Notes under the pieces: generated by a model
What the model was told of the DNA's origin: nothing
The model's input: only the letters and a program-made list of their open reading frames with translations
Databases searched by the model: none
In this document: positions 1 through 5,743 of the stretch, one piece after another
Position numbering within the stretch: position 1 is the stretch's first letter
How the letters are laid out: each line of letters begins with the position of its first letter
DNA from: JAQBYK01 sp964499425
Lineage (GTDB): Bacteria; Patescibacteriota; Gracilibacteria; UBA1369; LOWO2-01-FULL-3
DNA: 7,286 bases
Direction: 5' to 3'
Assembly: GCA_964499425.1 (NCBI GenBank)
Contig: CAZCLD010000059.1
Span: 1 to 7,286, forward strand
Translations under genes and position numbers: made by a program

Positions 1-1
1 G

Positions 2-64
2 CGGCCAAATGGCGTTGCCGCAATAAACGTTAAAGCCACTGTGATGCCAATTGATATTTTTTGA
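2..64 (+). CDS. possible C-terminal end of an upstream gene (partial)
   Basis: The frame starting at base 2 is open from the left edge to a TGA at 62-64 and encodes 20 residues ending in ATVMPIDIF. The other two forward frames also stop early, so openness alone proves little. The support is that the composition is more GC-rich than the AT-rich bases that follow, and that the peptide looks like an ordinary beta-rich protein tail. The family is not recognisable. It could equally be chance reading of intergenic DNA. Confidence 0.25.
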   Translation, partial: RPNGVAAINVKATVMPIDIF

Positions 65-360
65 CTCTTAGGGTATCCCGTATTTATATCTCACAATTAG
101 TTCATTGCTCCACATTTACCATTCGAGTTTAATGTATACAAACGTTATAATTATTCGCGATGATAATTATTTTCTATGATATTAAGGAAATAAAATAGCC
201 GTTGTTTTTTCCCACACATCTTTTCGAGACTTAAAAGCCTATGAAAATTTACGGAAATTTTGAGGGTGCATACTCATCAAGTAATAGGACCTTAGAGGCC
301 AATATGTCTGTGATACTTTCCCTCTCCCGTGCGTATAAATCGCTGGTTGATATACCTATC

Positions 361-424
361 TCCTTTCTGGGTTGAGGTTATTTTTTAGGCAAAAAAATAA
401 TACCATATTCCAACCCGGGAGGGA
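361..424. repeat. imperfect inverted repeat / long hairpin
   Basis: Bases 361-374 can pair with 411-424 over 14 positions, including the perfect core GGGTTG (369-374) with CAACCC (411-416) and three G-U type pairs in RNA. Inside it, 378-386 pairs with 392-400 as a nine-pair A/T stem closing a short loop (387-391). An asymmetric internal loop separates the two stems. There is no clear T-run immediately after the outer stem on either strand, so it is not a typical intrinsic terminator. It may be a folded RNA element, a protein-binding site or a small palindromic repeat. Its function is unknown. Confidence 0.4.
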
Positions 425-569
425 TACCCGTAGTTTCATAGTCTCATCACCGGTTTTCTGGCTATCTGATATCATGGGAGCCCTACAAGCTATCTCAAGG
501 TAACCTGCCATACATGATGTGGGAAATTAAGGAAAAATTGCAGAAAATAGATCATAATAAGGATAGTTG

Positions 570-597
570 TTGACTCCAAGGAGTGTTTTGGTAGAAT
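570..597 (+). promoter_or_regulatory. candidate sigma-70-type promoter
   Basis: TTGACT (570-575, five of six consensus bases) is followed after a 16-base spacer by TAGAAT (592-597, five of six). This is the best promoter match I found upstream of the operon and points the same way as the genes. Transcription would start near 603-605, leaving a leader of about 400 bases before the GTG start at 1002. Whether it drives the operon or only the adjacent minigene is undecided. Confidence 0.45.
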
Positions 598-602
598 GCC
601 AT

Positions 603-633
603 GGAGGTTTTTATTATGATTACAGGCAGTTAA
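603..633 (+). other. ribosome binding site plus five-codon minigene
   Basis: A strong GGAGG (603-607) lies eight bases before an ATG at 616 that opens a frame of only five codons (MITGS) ended by TAA at 631-633. It directly follows the candidate promoter at 570-597. The combination of promoter, ribosome binding site and start codon is better than expected for random DNA, yet the product is tiny. It may be a leader peptide or the broken start of a former gene. No coding continuation that I recognise appears in other frames downstream. Confidence 0.3.
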
Positions 634-982
634 CATTCAGGGCATGGTTGGGCACTCAAGTGTCCGGGCAGAAGTTAAAAGCATCAGATGGGAGGAATCC
701 CTTGCAGTGACCATATTACAGCCTCTATCCCATTTTGGATAATGATTCTATGTGAAGAGTTGGACTCAGAGAGCAGAAGGTGGGAACCTTTTTAGGCCAT
801 GAAGACGATTGAATATGAATGAAAATAATGGTAGAAAATTTGATGGTGTATTGAGTAAGATGCCAAGCGCATTTTGGCTTTGCTTACATAGCCGTGGGCA
901 AAACCGGACAAAGCATCAGATACCGAGGATATCGACTACAACCTAACTGCTACAAATAAATAATAAAATACAATTATTGTTA

Positions 983-991
983 AAGAGGGTG
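983..991 (+). promoter_or_regulatory. ribosome binding site for the SNF2 gene
   Basis: AAGAGGGTG lies before the GTG start at 1002. The GAGGG core (985-989) leaves a 12-base spacer, a little long, which together with the GTG start suggests modest initiation. An in-frame TAA at 981-983 rules out any start further upstream in this frame. Confidence 0.5.
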
Positions 992-1001
992 CTATCAAAA
1001 A

Positions 1002-3881
1002 GTGACTACTCTCTACCATGCCCGATTCTTTGCTTATGAATTGACCCGCCAAGGCGGAGATGGCGTAGAGCGTCTATCCAGGTCCCTTTTTGATGCCTGC
1101 GTGGATTTGAATCCCCACCAGATCGAAGCCGCCCTTTTCGCCCTTCGCTCCCCTGTAACAAAGGGAGTTCTATTCGCGGATGAGGTCGGTCTTGGAAAAA
1201 CAATAGAAGCGGGTCTGGCTATCTGCCAGAGGTGGGCGGAACGACACAGGCGCGTCCTAGTCATCTGTCCGGCATCTCTCCGAAAACAGTGGGCGATGGA
1301 ACTTGAGGAAAAGTTTCACCTGCCTACACTGGTTCTCGATGCGAAAACCTACCGTGAGCAGGTGCGGGAGGGGAATCCAAATCCTTTCATGAATGGACAT
1401 ATCGTAATCTGTTCAATGCACTTCGCTAGCAGCCGCGCGGCCGAAATCAAACCCATTCAATGGAATCTCGTTGTCATTGATGAGGCACACAAACTGCGCA
1501 ATGCCTATCGGCAGAGCAACCGAATGGGTCAAAATATTCGATGGGCTCTGGAGGATCGCCGTAAGGTTCTTCTCACTGCGACCCCTCTTCAAAACTCCCT
1601 TCTTGAGCTGTATGGTCTTTCAACCATAATAGACGATCAAATTTTTGGCGATCTCCCTTCCTACCGGACCCAATATGTCAACATTGGAGGTAATCTTAAG
1701 GAACTCCGTGAAAGGCTTCAGTCCTTTTGCATACGCACCTTGCGTAGCCAAGTTGTAGAATTCATTCAGTATACAGAACGTAGGCTCATTACCTTTCCGT
1801 TCAAACCCACCGAGCAAGAACATAAGCTTTACGAGGCCGTCTCAGATTTTCTCAAACGCGAAGATACTTACGCCCTCCCTCATCAGCAAAGGCATTTGAC
1901 AGCATTAATCGTCCGTAAGTTGCTTGCGTCATCCTTTCAGGCATTGGCGGGTACGCTGGAGGTCATGCGTGAAAGGCTCATAGGGATGCGCAACCAGGCC
2001 AAGGTGGAGGCTAATCTTGCAGAGCGCATAATTGAAGAAGAGGAGATCGGGGATGAATTGCTTGATGAAGCACTGAACGGCGAGAACGGCGAATCGGTCT
2101 CTGAAGCTGCAGGATCAGAGGAAGAATCTATTAAGATTGACAAACAGAAGCTTAATGCCGAGATCGAACAACTTTCGCAGTACATCAGTTGGGCTCGCAG
2201 CATTGGCATAGAGACTAAAACGCGCGTGCTTCTCAAGGCTCTGGAAATCGGCTTTACCGAAATGGAGAAGATTGGGGCATTCCAAAAGGCGATAATTTTC
2301 ACAGAATCTCTAAGAACCCAACAGTTTCTGAGGGATTTCTTAGAATCCAATGGATATGCTGGCCGAGCAATAACCTTCAATGGTACCAATAGAGAGTCGG
2401 ATTCCACTCGTATCTATAGGCAATGGCTTGAAGTCAACAAAGAAAGCGGTCGTGTTTCTGGATCGCGACCAATAGATGTACGCACGGCTATCATTGAATA
2501 TTTTCGAGATAACGCAAGCATCATGATTGCCACGGAAGCAGCATCAGAAGGCATAAATCTCCAGTTCTGCTCTTTGGTGATAAACTTTGACCTCCCTTGG
2601 AACCCTCAACGTATTGAACAGCGCATCGGGCGATGCCATCGTTATGGACAGAAATACGACGTGGTAGTCATCAACTTCCTCAACGAACGTAATGCAGTTG
2701 ATCGCCGCGTTTATGAGCTGTTGAACGAGAAATTTGGTTTATTCATGGGTATATTTGGTGCGTCAGATGAGGTCCTTGGTAGCATCGAATCTGGCGTAGA
2801 CTTTGAGCGTCGTATTTTGGATATCTACCAACAGTGTCGCACGCAGGGTGAGATTGAAGCCGCATTTGAATCCCTGCGAAAGGAGCTTGACGAATCTATC
2901 GCTTCTCGCATTCAAGAAACCAGGAAAATCCTGCTTGAGCATTTTGATGAGGATGTGCATGCCCGACTTCGCGTAAATCTTACCGGCGCTCAGGAGCAAC
3001 TCGACCGCGTAGGCCGCATGTTCTGGACTTTAACGCGCTTCATCCTGGGCGGCAAGGCCGCGTTTGATGACCAGGCGCTTTCATTCCGCCTAACCGACCC
3101 ACCGTTGTCCTCGGTCCAATCAGGTACATACCACATGATTTCGAAGGATCGGGAAAATGTCCCCGGCGAGTTCCTCTATCGTTTAGGCCACCCGCTCGGT
3201 GAGTTCGTTATCCAGGCAGGAAAATCCCAATCAACGCCTGTCGCGAAGGTGAAATTTGACATCTCTGGACATCAGACAAAAATCTCAATGGTCGAGGAAT
3301 TAAAAGGCAAATCCGGCTGGCTAATTTTACAAGAGTTAATCATTGATTCATTTGAACGCGAGGAGTATTTGCTGTTTTCAGGCTTTGATGACGGCGGAAA
3401 GACTCTTGACCAAGAGAACTGTGAGAAACTTTTTATTTGCAGAGGCCAAGTATTAGGCGGGCTGGATGTGCCGGAAGGTGATAGGCAGCGCCTCTCGGCA
3501 GACGCGGACCGCCATACCAAGGCGACTATCAGTAAGTCCCTTGAGCGCAACAGCCGTTATTTCAACGAAGCTCGCGAACAACTCGAAAAGTGGGCCGACG
3601 ATATGGTGATAGCGGTTGAAAAAGAATTACGCGATACTAAAGAGCAGATCAAGGCATTTAATCGCCAATCGAGGCAAGCCACTACTGTTGCGGATCAGCA
3701 CCAGCTTCAAGAGAAAATCAAGGATCTGGAGAAGAAAAAACGACGTCAGCGGCAACGAATTTTTGATGTTGAGGATGAGATTATGGAAAAGCGGGACGCA
3801 CTGATAGACTCATTGGAGAAACGTATGCAACAAAAAACATCCAGTAAGCCTCTTTTTACTATACGATGGGAAATAACTTGA
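1002..3881 (+). CDS. SNF2-family DEAD/DEAH helicase-like ATPase of a defence operon
   Basis: This is a complete 959-residue SNF2/superfamily 2 DNA-dependent ATPase, expected to act in the cytoplasm as a DNA translocase or remodeller. Visible motifs in order are LNPHQ (36-40), Walker A ADEVGLGKTIEAG (59-71), motif Ia ICPASLRKQW (88-97), DEAH (160-163), TATPLQN (192-198), a charged acidic linker (about 343-375), motif IV IIFTESLRT (431-439), motif V region TEAASEGINL (511-520) and motif VI QRIGRCHRYGQ (540-550). About 400 residues follow the helicase core, ending in a K/E/R/Q-rich probable coiled coil (about 850-945). No nuclease motif is evident. GTG is taken as start because an in-frame stop lies just upstream and the next Met is residue 100. 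The DEVGLGKTIEAG signature is shared with RapA-like proteins and, as I recall, with the SNF2 helicase of DISARM (DrmD). RapA itself is unlikely, since the helicase domain begins almost at the N-terminus. The next gene starts 11 bases after the stop, so it is operonic with a DUF262-HNH protein and a methyltransferase. Its precise role is inferred. Confidence 0.93.
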   Translation: MTTLYHARFFAYELTRQGGDGVERLSRSLFDACVDLNPHQIEAALFALRSPVTKGVLFADEVGLGKTIEAGLAICQRWAERHRRVLVICPASLRKQWAMELEEKFHLPTLVLDAKTYREQVREGNPNPFMNGHIVICSMHFASSRAAEIKPIQWNLVVIDEAHKLRNAYRQSNRMGQNIRWALEDRRKVLLTATPLQNSLLELYGLSTIIDDQIFGDLPSYRTQYVNIGGNLKELRERLQSFCIRTLRSQVVEFIQYTERRLITFPFKPTEQEHKLYEAVSDFLKREDTYALPHQQRHLTALIVRKLLASSFQALAGTLEVMRERLIGMRNQAKVEANLAERIIEEEEIGDELLDEALNGENGESVSEAAGSEEESIKIDKQKLNAEIEQLSQYISWARSIGIETKTRVLLKALEIGFTEMEKIGAFQKAIIFTESLRTQQFLRDFLESNGYAGRAITFNGTNRESDSTRIYRQWLEVNKESGRVSGSRPIDVRTAIIEYFRDNASIMIATEAASEGINLQFCSLVINFDLPWNPQRIEQRIGRCHRYGQKYDVVVINFLNERNAVDRRVYELLNEKFGLFMGIFGASDEVLGSIESGVDFERRILDIYQQCRTQGEIEAAFESLRKELDESIASRIQETRKILLEHFDEDVHARLRVNLTGAQEQLDRVGRMFWTLTRFILGGKAAFDDQALSFRLTDPPLSSVQSGTYHMISKDRENVPGEFLYRLGHPLGEFVIQAGKSQSTPVAKVKFDISGHQTKISMVEELKGKSGWLILQELIIDSFEREEYLLFSGFDDGGKTLDQENCEKLFICRGQVLGGLDVPEGDRQRLSADADRHTKATISKSLERNSRYFNEAREQLEKWADDMVIAVEKELRDTKEQIKAFNRQSRQATTVADQHQLQEKIKDLEKKKRRQRQRIFDVEDEIMEKRDALIDSLEKRMQQKTSSKPLFTIRWEIT
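2075..2092 (+). repeat. tandem 9-bp duplication inside the SNF2 gene
   Basis: GAACGGCGA occurs twice in direct succession (2075-2083 and 2084-2092). It encodes NGE-NGE at residues 359-364 in the acidic linker between the two helicase lobes. The unit is a multiple of three, so gain or loss keeps the frame. It probably marks slippage in a length-tolerant linker. Confidence 0.7.
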
Positions 3882-3885
3882 GGAG
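3881..3885 (+). promoter_or_regulatory. ribosome binding site deciding the start of the DUF262 gene
   Basis: AGGAG begins on the last base of the SNF2 stop codon and lies seven bases before ATG 3893. The earlier in-frame ATG at 3866 has only pyrimidine-rich sequence before it and would overlap the SNF2 gene by 16 bases, so 3893 is preferred. The layout suggests re-initiation by ribosomes finishing the SNF2 gene. Confidence 0.8.
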
Positions 3886-3892
3886 TAAAATC

Positions 3893-5743
3893 ATGAATGA
3901 AATATCTACCTTTACAAGCGATAAGCAGCCCCTTCAAGATATCCTCAAAAGCATAGCACAGGAAGAAATCCAGTTGCCTGAATTTCAGCGTGGTTGGGTT
4001 TGGGATGATGATCACATTCAAAGCTTATTGGCTAGCATCTCGCTTAGCTATCCAATCGGCGCCGTCATGATGCTTGAAAATGGTAATCCAGATGTTCGCT
4101 TCAAACCACGTCCGGTTGAAGGTGTAAAATTGAATGGAGATGTCGAACCCGAGCATTTCATCCTTGATGGTCAGCAACGTTTAACATCACTATATCAAGC
4201 ACTTTCACTGAATGAGCCTGTCAAAACGCTTGACAATCGGAAAAAAGAGATATTACGCTGGTACTATATAGATATGGAAAAGGCTCTAAATCCTCATTTG
4301 GATCGTGAAGATGCTATTATTAGCCTACCAGAGGATAAAATCATAAAAAGGTACCGCAATGAAGCTGAGAAGGATTATTCTACTCCACAAGCTGAATACA
4401 AGAACTTGCTTTTTCCAGTATCTAACATTTTTGATCCCGCTGACTGGCGTCGAGAGTTTAATTTGTACTGGCAGCATGATGTCGAAAAAAGTAGGTTCTT
4501 CGATCTATTCGAAAGAAAAGTTATCGAATGTTTCAAGCAGTATCAAGTACCAATGATAATACTCCGTAAGAGCACACCAAAACTTGCAGTCTGCCAGGTA
4601 TTTGAAAAAGTGAACACAGGTGGAGTTTCATTAACGGTGTTTGAATTGATTACAGCTAGTTTCGCGGCTGACGGCTTCAATTTAAGGGAGAATTGGGAAG
4701 GTAAATTTGAGAAAGGTATAAAAGTATTTGAAGGGCGAAAAGATGCTTTACATAAACAAAAAATCCTTCAATCAGTCGGTGCAGATGAGCTTTTACAGGT
4801 GATAGCACTTCGCACAACATACGAACGAAAGCAACGTGATCCTAACGCAGCTGTCAGTTGTAAAAGAAACGATATTCTCAAGCTTGTTTTAAGCGAGTAC
4901 CAGAAATGGGCTGATACGGCTACAAACGGATTTATCAAAGCGGGCAAATTGCTCTTTCAGCAGAAATTTTATTCGAATAGAGATCTCCCTTACGGCACAC
5001 AGTTAGTCCCTCTATCCTCATTATTGGCTCTATTAGACGATAAGGCAGATAATGACGCAGTTCGAGAGAAACTTATCCGATGGTTCTGGTGTGGTGTATT
5101 TGGTGAATTGTATGGAAGCGCGGTAGAAACGCGCATGGCGAGAGATTTATTGGAAGTATCTAATTGGATGGATGGCGCTGACGAACCTTCAACAGTTCTC
5201 GAGTGCATTTTCGTTCCTGCTCGTTTATATACACTTCGAACCCGCAACAGTGCGGCCTACAAAGGGCTTTATGCATTGTTAATGCGTGATGAATGCCTTG
5301 ATTTCCGCACGGGTGAACCAATTGATGTTCAAACCTATTTCGAAGACTATATTGATGTCCATCATATTTTTCCCCGCGACTGGTGCAATAAGAATAATAT
5401 TGAACCAAAATTCTATAACTCAATCATCAATAAGACACCTCTGGCTTATAGGACAAATCGCATCATTGGTGGAAATGCGCCAAGTATTTACTTGCAAAAA
5501 TTGAGAGAAGATACGGGGATTACCGAAGAGCGCCAGAACGAAATTCTCGAGTCGCATGTTATTGACGTTGATGCGTTAATGAGCGATGATTTCTGGACTT
5601 TTTACGAAACCCGTAAAGAAGCTTTACTCCAGCGAATAGAGAATGCGACCGGTAAGAAAATAGCCCGAGAAGACAAAAGGGATTTAGCTATCGTTGAATT
5701 GGACGAATCTCCTGAAGATATTGATGAGGGTGAAGACCGATGA
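3893..5743 (+). CDS. DUF262 + HNH (DUF1524-like) protein, GmrSD-type nuclease
   Basis: This is a 616-residue single-chain protein with an N-terminal DUF262 domain and a C-terminal HNH nuclease region. The DUF262 hallmarks are IQLPEFQRGWVW (26-37), the ParB-like nucleotide-binding motif ILDGQQRLTSLY (90-101) and FEKVNTGGVSLTVFEL (237-252). Further on, FGELYGSAVETRMARDLLEV (403-422) and RNSAAYKGLYALL (451-463) look like conserved blocks of a particular DUF262 subfamily. The HNH part shows DVHHIFPRDW (488-497), with H490/H491 as likely metal and catalytic residues, then the Asn-containing block NKTPLAYRTNRIIGG (513-527). The tail from about 603 is strongly acidic. Known relatives with this domain pairing, such as GmrSD, BrxU and SspE, are NTP-dependent or modification-sensitive nucleases against phage DNA. 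The specific target here is unknown. It lies between an SNF2 ATPase and a Mod methyltransferase, with an ATGA overlap into the latter. Its G+C appears lower than that of both neighbours, suggesting separate acquisition. Confidence 0.92.
   Translation: MNEISTFTSDKQPLQDILKSIAQEEIQLPEFQRGWVWDDDHIQSLLASISLSYPIGAVMMLENGNPDVRFKPRPVEGVKLNGDVEPEHFILDGQQRLTSLYQALSLNEPVKTLDNRKKEILRWYYIDMEKALNPHLDREDAIISLPEDKIIKRYRNEAEKDYSTPQAEYKNLLFPVSNIFDPADWRREFNLYWQHDVEKSRFFDLFERKVIECFKQYQVPMIILRKSTPKLAVCQVFEKVNTGGVSLTVFELITASFAADGFNLRENWEGKFEKGIKVFEGRKDALHKQKILQSVGADELLQVIALRTTYERKQRDPNAAVSCKRNDILKLVLSEYQKWADTATNGFIKAGKLLFQQKFYSNRDLPYGTQLVPLSSLLALLDDKADNDAVREKLIRWFWCGVFGELYGSAVETRMARDLLEVSNWMDGADEPSTVLECIFVPARLYTLRTRNSAAYKGLYALLMRDECLDFRTGEPIDVQTYFEDYIDVHHIFPRDWCNKNNIEPKFYNSIINKTPLAYRTNRIIGGNAPSIYLQKLREDTGITEERQNEILESHVIDVDALMSDDFWTFYETRKEALLQRIENATGKKIAREDKRDLAIVELDESPEDIDEGEDR
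5726..5733 (+). promoter_or_regulatory. ribosome binding site for the methyltransferase gene
   Basis: GAGGGTGA, inside the last codons of the DUF262 gene, lies six bases before ATG 5740. That ATG overlaps the DUF262 stop as ATGA (5740-5743), so the two genes are likely translationally coupled. Confidence 0.65.

Larger units (their letters stand above)
65..1001. other. long AT-rich upstream region without a convincing gene
   Basis: About 940 bases separate the possible upstream tail from the first operon gene. Both strands are broken by frequent stops, and no tRNA, rRNA, CRISPR repeat or transposase is recognisable. The first part is strongly AT-rich: bases 121-180 hold 14 G+C of 60. Bases 481-540 hold 24 of 60. 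Two small open frames (44 codons at 241-375 and 43 codons at 815-946) lack a good ribosome binding site and resemble nothing I know. Structured elements inside it are a long imperfect hairpin and a promoter match leading to a five-codon minigene, listed separately. It probably contains the operon's control region and perhaps decayed remnants of an older gene. Confidence 0.6.

Noticed and set aside
1..21. GCGGC / GCCGC pair as a terminator stem
   Set aside because: The stem is only five pairs with an 11-base loop and no T-run directly after it.
61..90. TTGACT at 61-66 with TATATC at 85-90 as a promoter
   Set aside because: The -10 match is only four of six with an 18-base spacer, and no gene follows.
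244..261. AAAATTT-ACGG-AAATTTT palindrome as an operator
   Set aside because: It is purely A/T in AT-rich DNA, with no gene or promoter placed to use it.
241..375. 44-codon open frame beginning MKIYGNFEGAY
   Set aside because: There is no clear ribosome binding site, the frame is preceded by an in-frame stop, the protein resembles nothing I know, and its end runs into the hairpin. This length is expected by chance.
71..429. GGGTATCCC (71-79) and GGGATACCC (421-429) as ends of a small mobile element
   Set aside because: Nine-base inverted matches are expected by chance in 1 kb, the unit is nearly self-palindromic, and no target duplication or extended terminal repeat is visible.
815..946. 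43-codon open frame beginning MNENNGRKFDG
   Set aside because: It has no ribosome binding site and no recognisable motif. It is compatible with chance.
1002..3881. SNF2 gene as RapA, the RNA polymerase recycling factor
   Set aside because: The Walker A signature is similar, but the helicase domain starts near residue 36 without the RapA N-terminal domains, and the operon context is defence-like.
3866..3892. Earlier in-frame ATG for the DUF262 gene, giving 625 residues
   Set aside because: There is no ribosome binding site before it and it overlaps the SNF2 gene, while ATG 3893 has AGGAG at ideal spacing and begins the conserved domain sensibly.
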